A DNA stretch of 64,000 nt from Sphaerosporella brunnea (GCA_008704415.1 VXIS01000264.1:1-64000); one strand, 5' to 3'; counted from the stretch's first letter, positions 43,669 to 54,159 are shown. The notes: generated by a model not told the origin, from the letters alone. Translations and numbers: made by a program.

Positions 43669-44200
43669 ACGAGTAAACACCCGTGTGGTGACCACACGGT
43701 GCGGAGTCATGAGGAAAGCGCCACTTAAGGCGAAGCACGTGAAGAATGAAATATGTACATCACCCATTAAAAACCGCATTGTACACTACGTTGAGACAAT
43801 GTCTGCCCCTTCCAGATGCCGTCTCTGGCAACAGCACGCTGAAGCGATCACTGCTTGTTGCGCGGGACAGCGCCACATATAGTTGTCCGTGACTGAATAC
43901 CTTGTCCTGCACATCGACACCAACGTACATCAGCGACTGCCTTTGGGACGTGTTCGTCATAGAGAATTCCAAGCGCACAGGGTATTGAAGCCGGATCAAC
44001 CTGAATGACATATCCCCGTCAGCAGCGCTGTTAGAGCTGTGCAGTCGCTCCGCAGTGTCATCGATCAAGCTCCTCCACGGCTCCGCTTCAGAATGCGTCC
44101 CGTATCAGAGCTAATCACTCACTATTTTTCCGCGTTGCACCACCGTCAAAGCCGCCGTGAAAGCGACCGTGAAAGCCACTGCGCGCTACTGTATTTGAGG
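43669..44200 (-). mobile_element. Helitron remnant, copy 2 (internally deleted)
   Basis: It has the same 3' terminus as copy 1: the hairpin CCGTGTGG TGA CCACACGG (43681-43699) with TACGAGTAAACA on the outside. The helicase C-terminus follows. The region 44030-44170 matches 8930-9080 of copy 1. Here the upstream part is joined directly to the helicase end, a larger deletion than in copy 1. The 5' limit is approximate. Confidence 0.75.
43760..44068 (-). pseudogene. Helitron helicase C-terminal fragment, copy 2
   Basis: The frame reads IDDTAERLHSSNSAADGDMS, then FRLIRLQYPVRLEFSMTNTS and VGVDVQDKVFSHGQLYVALSRATS. The final motif VFSHGQLYVALSRA is the hallmark C-terminal helicase motif of Helitron and PIF1 proteins and is better preserved here than in copy 1. 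The K of NKSQGQ is altered (NTSQRQ). The ATPase core and Rep are absent. Confidence 0.8.
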
Positions 44201-44826
44201 TTCTGTTTGCTCTATATATATATTGATAGACGAGGCAGTTTCATGGTGGGGTTATCGGAGTTGATGCGGTTGAGTTACCTGCGGAGCGGATTCCTCAAGG
44301 CGAACAGTGATGCTGTCCTAAATCTCATCATTGGAGGAACGCTCGCTGAGTCTAAGTCTATCCGCCATCTCTGGGGAAAAAGATCATTATTAATTATCGT
44401 TTAGGGAATACACCGACTAATGGGGTGGTCAACAGTGGACCGAACCGGTCGCGGGGCAACATGTATCATGTTTGTATGACAAGCAGCACGGACGTAACTC
44501 AGGATGGAATAATCGGAGAGCTCACGCTCACCTAACAGAGCTTCAATAGAGTGCCAACACTATTCTGGTGCTTGAGAGGACATTTAGATTTGTGAGATTG
44601 GAAAGCTTCTTAAACTGCCGCAAATATCGCAAAATACGGAAAAAAAAAACGTGCAAATCTCCGAAAACAGGAAAAAAAATATGGGTTTTCCTCCGTATAA
44701 TTTACCGTAAGTTGCAAGATGCTGCTGCCAACTCCCGCTCATACGCGTCATGCAATGATTGGATCCCGCTGAATTCAAAAGTGCCGGATATCAATAAGGT
44801 TTTTGCTTGCAATTGGCACTGCACAT

Positions 44827-45600
44827 CAGGGCTGTCAATAGGGCGTCCAGTCCGTCTTTACGTTAGGACTATACTGGACTGATTGCTGTGGTCCTTGAAA
44901 ATTCCGCCTGGTCTAGACCAGGCATTTCTCTGCCTCCGCACGCGCCCAAATAGGACTAAACATCACAGGTGACTGTGGGGCCCGCTGTCCAGCGCTATTA
45001 AGCACCTCCACATATGACAAGCAGAAGAATGTACTATACGAAAAACAAACCAAGTCCAATGAAGCTGTGGCTAGGAGACATTTTGCTCGGAGTCGGTAAT
45101 GGATCTGGACAAAAGACCAACAGTGGATGCACGGTTTATTCAACACCCCTCACACGATTTGGAGACCGTCATGGGTTCACTGCGTTACCCTGACTCTGCA
45201 ACGCCAGACAACGTCAGCCTGTCACGCTATTTGGACACTGTATGGCGAGACAGAGGTCAACTCATTGCATGTTTCAACCGCGATAATGTCGCATGTGCAC
45301 AGTGGAAGCACTTAGTGGTCCACCGCTGGGTGTTTTTCGACGAGCTTCAGACATGAGCTCTGCCAATCGCCGGGAATCAGAGCAGTCGCGACTGTTCCAA
45401 CAACAAAGGCTAGGATATGACTCCCGCACATCATCCTTACCTGGACTGGCCTTACCCGGCACCCATAGTCTCCTGTTAGGTACGTGGTCTTTGTGGCCTT
45501 TGGCCCGAACCGGACCGTCTTCCAAGAAGCATGCCACATGCAGGTCCACTTTGTGGAGCCCCGTTTGCCCCGTGGGGCGAACGGATTATTGACACCCCTG
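44827..45600 (-). mobile_element. hAT-1 miniature element (774 bp)
   Basis: The left end CAGGGCTGTCAATAGGGCGT is 3' type. The right end, read inward, CAGGGGTGTCAATAATCCGT, is 5' type with GGGGC...GTTTG subterminal sequence. Flanks CTGCACAT (44819-44826) and CTGCACAG (45601-45608) match 7 of 8. An open stretch at 45099-45356 (MDLDKRPTVDARFIQHPSHD) is not a family I recognise. Confidence 0.88.
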
Positions 45601-45819
45601 CTGCACAGTTTTGTGAACCACCAGGAGTGCCCGACCATGTTGACGATCTGCGCTTTTAGCGTCGCCCAGGATTAGCGGACCCGGGTGGCACCTATCAGAT
45701 ATCCAGGTTTTCTCAATATCAGCACGAACCTATCCGGCTGCGCCAACCGTTGGCCCTTCCTGACCCACTCTGTAGGGCCCTGTTTTGACTGGCGGGCGCC
45801 TGGACTATTGGGGCTCCTG

Positions 45820-46209
45820 GTCCCGCTTAGGTGCGCTCAGACGTGCTGAGTGGTGCGCAAAAAACGGTGCCCACACCAACCCATCAGCTCCTGATTGCCA
45901 GCTACCAATCAATCCGGGTACGACAAGCACACCGGATATGCATTGAATCACCGGAAATATGTGGGCGAAGGAAGCTGCAATGTACTCCTCGGTTGTCACA
46001 CTCTTACACGCTCTGTTCCCTGGCTATTTGGTGGCCGACACACGTGTCAACCACTACCTCTCCGACAGGGCTCGCGACATCACTCTGCCGCTGGAAGGAC
46101 TTATGGAAATCCAGAGGCATGACATGGTCACCGTCGTGGAGATAACACAAGTCACTGCGAATCTTGAGGGCGATGCAATATTTCAAGACGGTAGTCAACG
46201 ACCCAGAGT
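45820..46209 (+). other. Unrecognised possible gene remnant, split by composite element copy 2
   Basis: Open translations end at the target site. Removing 46210-47644 plus one duplication copy joins ILRAMQYFKTVVNDPELQPR into a single phase with VELFSTSLGTFDRILGNAK on the other side (47653-47945). The continuation to 48740 is in other phases. The continuity suggests a former coding sequence, but I cannot name it. Confidence 0.4.
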
Positions 46210-47644
46210 CAGGGCTGTCAAAAGTTCGGCCGGTCCGACTCTGAGCGCGGCCTGAACCGGACTGATTGAAACGGGCTTTTGAAATCACGGCCCGTTTGCA
46301 CCAGGCTTTTTGGATCGAGACCCATGCGCCTACGGGCACCCGCCATGCCCAGAGGTACCCGGTGCCTGGCGGGCCCGCCAGGCATCTGTAGTTTTTTGCT
46401 TGAACATACATTAAGGAAAGAACTTGAACGTGAGATACAAATTCAACAACCTGAAGGACCTCCAGATACCCCTCCATCTCCGCTGCCCACTGTTCCAAGT
46501 CACTCAGCATACGCCCCGCATTCAGCACCATGGCAGAGCCGACCTTGATTCAGGATACCGGAGACCGGCAGGCACCTATCAGATATCCAGGTTGTTCGTA
46601 TGCTGGCCCGAACCTGTCGGACTTGCCGCATCTCCGGCCCGACCTTAACCACTTTGTGGGGCTTCGTTTGACCACGCGGCCCGCCGGCCGGACTATTGAC
46701 CGCCCTGGCACTGAGTGATGGCTCGTGCTGGAACTAGTGATGGCTGGTAATGGAAATGGGCACTGAGTGATGGCTCGTGCTGGAATTAGTGATGGCGGGT
46801 GATGGAAATGGGCACTGAGTGTTGGTTCGTGCTGGAACTAGTGATGGCTGGTGCTGGAAATGGGCACTGAGTGTCGGTTCGTGCTGGAACTAGTGATAGC
46901 TGGTGATGGAAATGGGCACTGAGTGTTGGTTCGTGCTGGAACTAGTGATGGCTGGTGCTGGAAATGGGCACTGAGTGTCGGTTCTTGCTGGAACTAGTGA
47001 TAGCTGGTGATGGAAATGGGCACTGAGTGTTGGTTCGTGCTGGAACTAGTGATGGCTGGTGCTGGAAATGGGCACTGAGTGATGGCTCGTGCTGGAACTA
47101 GTGATGGCTGGTGATGGAAATGGGCACTGAGTGATGGCTCGTGCTGGAACTAGTGATGGCTGGTGCTGGAAATGGGCACTGAGTGTTGGTTCGTGCTGGA
47201 ACTAGTGATGGCTGGTGCTGGAAATGGGCACTGAGTGTCGGTTCGTGCTGGAACTAGTGATGGCGGGTGATGGAAATGGGCACTGAGTGTTGGTTCGTGC
47301 TGGAACTAGTGATGGCTGGTGATGGGAATGGGCACTGAGGGATGGTTTATGGCTTGGCCCTTCCATCGCTGCCGCCCGCTGTTCCCAGTCTTTTGATCGC
47401 GATCGATGCTTTATCTGCGGCGGAACAAGTACTGAACGATTGCGCTTTTGGTGGTCCCGAGTTTAGCACAATGAACGACCCGATCTTAATTCAGGATACC
47501 GGGCACCGGCCGGCACCTATCAAAAATCCAGGTTTTTCGTATGCCAGGCCGAACCTGTCGGGCTTGCCACATCACTGCCCCGACCTGATCCACTCAGTGG
47601 GGCCCCGTTTGACCAGGCGGCCGGCCGGACTATTCACCGCCCTG
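46210..47644 (-). mobile_element. Composite hAT-1 element with internal minisatellite, copy 2
   Basis: Reverse-complement relative of 40063-41119, 1435 bp. A perfect 8-bp duplication CCCAGAGT flanks it (46202-46209 and 47645-47652). Order from left: 3' end CAGGGCTGTCAAAAG, complete miniature to its 5' end at 46707, minisatellite 46708-47334, and the outer 5' half element ending ...GGACTATTCACCGCCCTG at 47644. Junctions between parts are the same as in copy 1. The two insertions therefore descend from one composite ancestor and landed independently. Confidence 0.95.
46708..47334 (-). repeat. 52-bp minisatellite, about 12 units
   Basis: Same unit as 40367-40634 in reverse orientation. Variant units alternate (GATGGCTCG, GTTGGTTCG or GTCGGTTCG after CACTGAGT). 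Pairs of variants repeat as larger blocks, suggesting expansion by multi-unit duplication. Confidence 0.95.
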
Positions 47645-47652
47645 CCCAGAGT

Positions 47653-48740
47653 TGCAGCCTCGTGTTGAACTATTCTCGACCTCACTGGGAACTTTCGATA
47701 GGATCTTGGGAAACGCCAAACTTTCTCCCGTCGCACCTGTCACCGTCAAGGGCGTGCCACCTGGTATGCAAACTGTGAACGGGGCCACCACCTTTGCAAA
47801 GTCAACCGCAATTCCCGTGAAACACTGTACGACCATCACACATGATGCGAAACGAGCTTCAGATCTTGACAACCAAGCAACAGCTGGGGCCCTTATATTC
47901 CTGCCCGACTGTTCCACGAACCCGATCAACTTTAGTGCAGGATGCTAGCTGTTAGCCAGCCTGTGGACATCATTCAGCTCAACAAGAACGGGCTCATGGC
48001 CAGCCAAGGGACTGCAGACCTGTGATCAGCAATCACGTCGCTGCACGATCACAGCATTGTGCACCGGGAAATCCTGTGGGACTACATCATCTTGCACAAT
48101 GGCCACGGTGTGCTGGTAGACCTTCGAGTTGACGGTGCTCCTACCGACGCCACCCCTTCCCTATGCAGGAGGTTTCCCGTGCTGCACTCCGCGCATCCTG
48201 CAGACGATTACGTAGCCATACACTCTCACAATGTACGACGACTGCTGCGCGTACGTGCTCCTGATCAACACACTGCTCCATCCGTTGTCAATGAAGTCTT
48301 TCATCTCCACAATTATTAACAGCGGCAACGGCTTGGAATCAAAGCACCTGAAGCACCTGTGGTGTAAACTTATGGACTCCAACACTGGGGGTCGTTATGT
48401 GAATGCAGCGGCGCAGGAAGTGTTAAATAACATGCCAACCGCACTGGTCGTGCTGGGTCAGTGCCCCGACCCCGCTTGGATGCATCCAAACGAACCACAT
48501 CTTGCCATGACGTGCAGCCATTCAACGCTCGAATCTGATGGGACAGCCGGTGATCGAGAGTCAGGCTGCGGCAATGGCGATTGGGCGCCGAGAACGATGA
48601 GGGAGGGCAGGCTGACGATGTCACGAAGGACGGCGAGGAAGGACAGAGTGGTGAGGGTGCAGAAGACTTGGAGGGAACCCAAAGCGAGAATGACACCGAG
48701 GCCTGAAATGGACAGCACTAGTGATAACAAATCCACCTAG
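47653..48740 (+). other. Unrecognised open stretches
   Basis: Plus-strand open stretches at 47652-47948 and 48231-48740 have ordinary amino-acid composition (for example KHCTTITHDAKRASDLDNQA). They may continue the possible gene upstream of the composite element. No conserved motif was recognised. Confidence 0.35.
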
Positions 48741-49499
48741 CAGGCAAGCCGGTCGCTCCCGCATTTATGAACATGAGACACCGTCTTATATCATTAGGTA
48801 ATTAAAGCTTTGATTGTAAATAGTTCAACAGCTGTACCACCGGCAGTGGGCATACAGCTTTCTTTGTTCCTTTTGGCCCCCAGTTTTTCGTCTCTTCAGG
48901 AGCTGCGTTTCAGCAGTTTCTTTACGTTATCTGATGTCTTACACCGGTGATTAACTTGTGAGGTTTTTTCACTCGTGTTGTGTGCGCGCACCGCTCACAC
49001 CTCAATGGCATGGGCAAATGCGCACAGCGATGATGAACAATCGTTCCGCGGCCTCGTCATCCAGGTATGCCGCAGAAGATATAACTATATCACCCATAGC
49101 CTGTTTCCAATATTCCCATCAATTTGGCAGTGACATGGAACGCTAGTACGCCATCACTTCAGCGCTTTTGAGGCGTGTTGGGGCCTGACATCGACTTACA
49201 AGAGCACGAAATAGTCCTGCTGATGACAACAGACTGAGGGTCAGTTTCGAAGTCGCAGCTGCAAAAACAAATGTTCACCTCCGGAGAAAGATACAGCCTT
49301 ATCTGTCTGGTACGCCGGCGTGCTGGGTTATGTTGTTACCGTCAACCCCAATAACCATGCATCACAGCGAAAAGCAAACGATTATCTACCGCCGTCACCA
49401 ATGCAGCAAAACGGTTTTCTGTGCTGGATAAACTGTACCACCACCTCAGATGACCCCAGAATGCGGCCACGCACGGAACTACACTCCGGGAAAGGAAGA
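48741..49499. other. No recognisable gene
   Basis: Only short open frames, and no terminal repeats or RNA-like elements were seen. Confidence 0.5.
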
Positions 49500-49810
49500 A
49501 AGAGATCGGGTGGTGGTAAAGTGCACTCGGGTCAAGCTCGAGGTAGACTCGAGTCCGCACGTGAGATTTTCATGCTGCGCTCGTGAGCCTGAGCCACGGC
49601 AGTGCTAGATCGAGGTAAAGCTTGGGTCCGGCATATATAACGCACGCGGGGGCTGTTGGAGTGCACTGTAAGTTATCTATGGTAGTATAAAGTGCGCAGA
49701 TCAGTCGGGTAAGTCTGAGAGGCCGAAAGAGGTGTTGACCGCAGCTTCGAAGTATCATTTGACAGGCTCCGCTGCATCAAGGTCACTCTCAGCGGTTACT
49801 GCACTCGTCC
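49500..49810 (+). mobile_element. hAT-2 left-end fragment
   Basis: Matches the left end of the element at 39892. Shared blocks are TCAAGCTCGAGG, the ATATAACGCACGCGGGGGCTGTT region and AAGTGCGCAGATCA[G/A]TCGG. It lacks the nested composite element that interrupts the other copy at 40063-41119, so it shows the uninterrupted sequence at that site. Confidence 0.75.
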
Positions 49811-51955
49811 CGCCGCTTGTGCTAGCCGTATGCCGAGCCGCGATAGTGATGGGGCGCTGACCGAACGGGAACGACAAGAAGGGCCCAAGAAAAGTGTGGG
49901 ATCAGGGGTGTGGGAGCGCAGGTCATTCAACCCAGCTGCGCAAGATCCACGATGCCGGCGACGAAATCGACCCAACCAGGAGAGCACATGGCTTTCCACA
50001 TATGAGGCCTGTACTGGGGAGTGTATGTCGTAGGTCTCACCATGCAATCCTACTGTAAACAAGCAGTCACAGGGTTAGGCCTACCGCTTGCTGTACCCAA
50101 ACTGGACCTGCAAAACCGAGTATGTGCAGGTAACGCACCTGGTACCGTATCGGGTGTGGCCTCCAAACGTTATGGCACTTCCGCTTGCAAAGTCGATTTA
50201 TTGACGTGCAACCAGCCGGAGGCTGAATGATGAAAGACAACGGCAAGGTTGGCGGACGGACAATTACAGGCAATGCTAAGTCATATTGTACATCTCAGAA
50301 AACGCCTTTACGACGACAGGAGCCACCGTGACGGGTATATCGCGGCAGCTCCCACCTTTCCTTCCATCCCCATGTTTTGATGCATTATGTGAACGGCCAA
50401 TATCCAGTGGTTACTTTGCAAACGTGAACACCTCTTCCGTCATAGCGTTTCTGCGACATCCTGGACTAACCATACGGGGCTGGAAAACGCAGAGCGTGCA
50501 ACTGTGTCCTCAGATTGTGCTGTCTCTGCAGTTTCTGTGGAGACCTGATCGTTTCATTAAAACCGTAGCGCTTCACCAGCCAAGAAGGCGATAGTCCATC
50601 ACCAGACACACCGCAAAAGCGGAGGCGCTGCAGCGAAAGCTCTCGTCAATAATATTATTAGCCAACCGACTCAGGCACCAGTAAGGAGCCTCAAGCCAGG
50701 CTTCATGCCGCCGTGATTACGCTTAGCACCGACTATTATGGCGAGTTTGTAGACTGACACGGTCGCGCTGAGGCCGTTGCGTTATGCGCGGCTCAGCGAG
50801 GATATTGGAAAGTGAACAAACTCGGAGACCAAGGGATCATCCAGTTGGCTACCATTCACAGGATTGGCGAGGTCAAGGACCAACATCATGGCAGAAGAAC
50901 GGCAAGTGCAGGACGTAGACAACGAGAACGCACCACCACGCACTTGGTAAGAAGGCCTCCAAGAAGCATATTTATGGCTTCATCGACTGTGCGAGCTGTG
51001 TTTCACCGGATTAAAAGTGACCACTGTGATGTAGGTCGGTTCCTGTAAAAGGCATCGTGAAATCTAGACTTCCGCCGGTCGACAAAGAACCCCACATTGC
51101 CTGGTGGCCGAGTGATTGCCTGTTGGTCTCCAAACAGGAAGTTAATGATCTATGCCGAAATACGTTCCACCTCAATCCATGCACCGTACATACGCGGCAA
51201 TTATTTCGAACGGCTGTATCGAAAACGTTTTACCACTGTTGAGACCTTGCAGAAGCCTGCACAGCGTTCCTGGAGCAGCTTAGAAAATGTAGAATGATAC
51301 AACCCTGTCCTGATATTGATCATATGGCCACCTTGGCCTGTTGCCTGCGTTCGAGGAGTCAACAGTGGACGATGATTGTACCCGCTGCTTGACGCAGCCG
51401 GGCTGCCTGTTTATCCTGCCGGTAACAATGCGACGAGAGCGACGATTGGGTAGTGTCCTCAATTGCCACCCAACAATGTGCGCTTGGTTTCGGTCGGTCT
51501 GGATATGCAGCGCGGGTACGCTGTTTCTTTGCATATGACCCGCGCACATTACCACAGAGTTATTTCAGTCAATCAACCTGACGGTTCATTTTGCACAACA
51601 AAATAACAAAGCTTGGGCAACCCCCAGGTGGCCCAGCTTTTAACACCAGCCCAACGCAGTACAACTCAGGCAGTTTGCGCTGACTTTCTGGTGGACGGGA
51701 TCAGCGCGCTTGGTTTGTATACGCCCAGTGATGCATCGATGACCCATTCACCGAGCTCTATCTTTGCAGTTGTGGCCCTGCAAGGGGATTCAAAGTCGAG
51801 TTCTCGTGTTACGACATGGTTTCCCTCTTCTCGATCAGAGGTGCGAACATCCTGGCGACGAGCCACTACACCGCCGCAGAACAATGTTTCCTCTTGCATC
51901 ATGCCCAGGCCGCTGTGCAGTCGAGTTCGGAGCGAGCGTTTTCGTGTCTGCAGTC
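49811..51955. other. No recognisable gene
   Basis: Scattered short open frames, and no motif or terminal structure I can name. Confidence 0.5.
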
Positions 51956-51959
51956 ACCG

Positions 51960-52320
51960 CGACCCACAAGCCTGTCATGCGAGCGGGCTGCCTCGTGGGA
52001 TCTCGACATCCGCTGTGCCTACAGATATCGTCACAGCCGCTGGACCGCTCTGCGTGCTGGTGTCCACATGACCGCTCTTCCTACTGCTGTCACCACACCC
52101 GCTCTGCCCGATAGTGTCTCCACAGATGCCGTGAGGACTCGGATATCCACACGACAACGCTGCGTCATGGAGTCCCCGCGTCTGCCCTGCAAGCCGGCAT
52201 CTCTATGAGCACTCTGCCTGCTGATATTCCTACCACCGCCCTGAATGCTAGTGTCCCTGCGTCCAGTCTCACTGCCGGGAACTCGCCCCCTGTCACCCAA
52301 GCTGGACACCTTCAAAGACA
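51960..52320 (+). repeat. Degenerate 27-bp (9-codon) tandem repeat
   Basis: About a dozen imperfect 27-bp units carry CCGCTCTGC/CC...GTGTCC-type words. In the plus frame from 52050 the translation is a 9-residue repeat of the type TALPxxVST (MTALPTAVTT, PALPDSVST, TTALNASVPA). A one-base shift near 52050 changes phase relative to the earlier units (SGLPRGIST, SAVPTDIVT). It looks like the decayed C-terminal repeat of a protein, otherwise unrecognised. Confidence 0.65.
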
Positions 52321-52695
52321 TTGAACCTCATCTTTGACACTTTCAACCTCTCCTAGGAAACGCGTCCTGTGTGGGTGGCCTTACACGAGGGCGAAGTGTA
52401 TCAGCAGCCATCGGTGAGCCGAGGGAGCGTCAGCTTTTGTTTTTGTTTTAATTATGATGTATTCGGCCGCTTGCGGCGATTACATACAGGACACGAAGAG
52501 ACTATGCTACCCCCCGGGATCCAGAAGTCGCCCTACCGGGGCCTGCGGCCCTCCTAAGGATAGAAAATCAACGAAATCGCAACTCATATACAGAAAGGAC
52601 TGTGGTTCACTCCCTCGTCCTTCAACCGCTGTTTTCCTCCTTCGCCTTACACTTCCCCTTCACCTTCTCCTTTCTCCTCCCATGGGATTGCGAGG

Positions 52696-53690
52696 TCAGT
52701 ACTGCTTGGTGCCAGCGGCTCCGCTCATGAAGACGGTGATGCTCACACGCCCGCCCCGGGCCACTTGGGTCCTGGAGGGCGCGCGTGCCAGTTTGCCTTT
52801 TTCCGTGGAGCGGCCCGAGGGCCGTCTACGTTTCTTTCTTTCAACCTTCTTCCAGTCTGCGTCCCTGCAACTGGGAGCGGCATCGGCCTCTGGGATGCAG
52901 GGTGCTGGTTGCGTTTGAGGGTTTGGTCTCATTGAGACTAGAGCGGTGCTTGGTCCCGCGTGTTTCGAATGCATAAGAGAGGGGGGAGGCGAGATTGTTC
53001 TCGATTGTTTTGCAGGCTGCACTGTCGGGCTGGGCAGCGCAGAGCGCCTGCGTTTCGATCTCGTCGTGGCTTCCGGCGGCGTCGCGCTCGTCTCCGCTGA
53101 TGCGAGCGGGGGCGGAGGCGGGGGCGGCATCTGAGGGGCCGCGTGCGATACCGTCGGGTTCCGGGGGCATCCCATTGAGGCCCCACTGCGCTGGGTTTGG
53201 GGTGCTCTGTTTTGGACCGAGAGGTCTTCCATCGTTTCCTTCAGCTCGAGTACGACTTTGACAAGATTGGCCAACCTGGTGTCGTATCCTTCCTTGAGGG
53301 CGGCGAGATGCCTGCCTACAAATTCCTCAACCCTGTTTGCAAAATCCGCAAGAGGGATAGCAGGGGGAGGGACAGTCGGGCAGCAGACAGCACCGCAGGT
53401 GAGGCATCCTGCATCTGTGTGTCTTGCGGCCGTTCGACAGCCCGCAGCGCTTTCCACTAATCGAGGACTCCGCCGCGTGTTGCAGACTCTTCTGTTTCTG
53501 ATGTCGGCGAGTCTTGCGGCCGTTCAACAGCCCGCAGCGCTTTCCACTCATCGAGGACTCCGCCGCGTGTTGGAGACTCTTCTGTTCCGATGTCGGCGAG
53601 TCGCTCTTGGCGCGGTCAGCTGCTTTTCCGACAGTCGCTCGTCCTATGTCCCCACATACCGCACTTGGTGCAGAGAGTTTGGGGGTGATG
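52696..53690 (-). pseudogene. LINE ORF1-like protein with zinc knuckle
   Basis: From the 5' side there is a CCHC knuckle, CTKCGMWGHRTSDC (near 53680-53640). Two 90-bp repeats follow, then CLTCGAVCCPTVPPPAIPLA. Next comes a helical heptad-like segment, FANRVEEFVGRHLAALKEGY and following residues to about MEDLSVQNR. A Pro-rich stretch and a basic tail, KKVERKKRRRPSGR, end the protein at 52696. RNA-binding ORF1 proteins of fungal LINEs have this kind of layout. Frame changes occur around the repeats, and the start is missing through 5' truncation. ORF2 is absent. The assignment depends on the flanking LINE hallmarks. Confidence 0.6.
53421..53600. repeat. 90-bp tandem duplication in the ORF1-like region
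   Basis: Two consecutive 90-bp units start GTCTTGCGGCCGTTC at 53421 and 53511. A multiple of three, so it extends rather than breaks the frame. Confidence 0.9.
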
Positions 53691-53718
53691 ACAGTCGGGT
53701 AGGAAGGATGAGGGAGCG

Positions 53719-54159
53719 TCAGCTGGAACAAGGCACAAATTTGTACAGAGTGATATTCCGGGACTCAATACAAGCATGATCTTCAGTCCCGAGCAACATC
53801 GGCAGCAAAAACATCGATAGGAAACTGGCCCGCGAGTTATATCTGTGCTTCGCGGTAAGGACATCCTTCCCAGACACATTTGATGAGACCAGTTCAAATC
53901 GAGGTAGGGCCTTCACCCCTAAGGAATACACCGCGGCGCTGTGATCGACCTCACAGTTAGGCATGCCAATCTGCCCGGCGTGGACAGATGCGGCACGAGT
54001 ACGTTTCCGTTGGTGTTCTCGGTAAACTAGATGGCGGTGGGCACCGATTGGGACCGTGGAGCCTAAACAAACCTTCATGAGAGAAGTCTGGTACCTCAGG
54101 GTGGGTTCCCTTTCGTGAAGGGCTTTGACGGGCCTGTCAGGGAATGAACGCGGAACCAT
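53719..54159 (-). CDS. Unrecognised ORF, 146 aa
   Basis: The ATG is at 54159 (MVPRSFPDRPVKALHERE). The translation has balanced composition, with stretches such as HRHLVYREHQRKRTRAASVH and FELVSSNVSGKDVLTAKHRY. I know no matching family. Its 3' end runs into the LINE target duplication at 53710-53724, so the original C-terminus may have been cut off by that insertion. It could also be chance reading in a decayed element. Confidence 0.3.
   Translation of the reverse strand: MVPRSFPDRPVKALHEREPTLRYQTSLMKVCLGSTVPIGAHRHLVYREHQRKRTRAASVHAGQIGMPNCEVDHSAAVYSLGVKALPRFELVSSNVSGKDVLTAKHRYNSRASFLSMFLLPMLLGTEDHACIESRNITLYKFVPCSS

Larger units (their letters stand above)
37433..45819 (-). mobile_element. 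Large decayed hAT-1 element hosting nested insertions
   Basis: The left end is CAGGGGTCCCAATAGTCC (3' type, followed after a nested insertion by TTGAAACCGGC-like subterminal sequence). A matching 5'-type end, CAGGAGCCCCAATAGTCC read inward, stands at 45819. Between them on the minus strand lie ordered pieces of one hAT transposase. The flanking octamers (GGTATGAC and GTCCCGCT) do not match, so pairing of these two ends is inferred from end type and gene order. Inside lie 37457-38594, 39892-42456 (itself carrying 40063-41119), a Helitron remnant and 44827-45600. Confidence 0.6.
52436..53709 (-). mobile_element. 5'-truncated LINE-type insertion with 15-bp target duplication
   Basis: GAGGGAGCGTCAGCT stands at both 52421-52435 and 53710-53724. 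The minus-strand 3' end is A-rich (ATTAAAACAAAAACAAA) after a GCCGCAAGCGGC hairpin. The same tail occurs at 59540-59586. A long, unequal-length target duplication plus an A-rich tail is the signature of target-primed reverse transcription. The interior has an ORF1-like protein but no RT. Confidence 0.8.
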
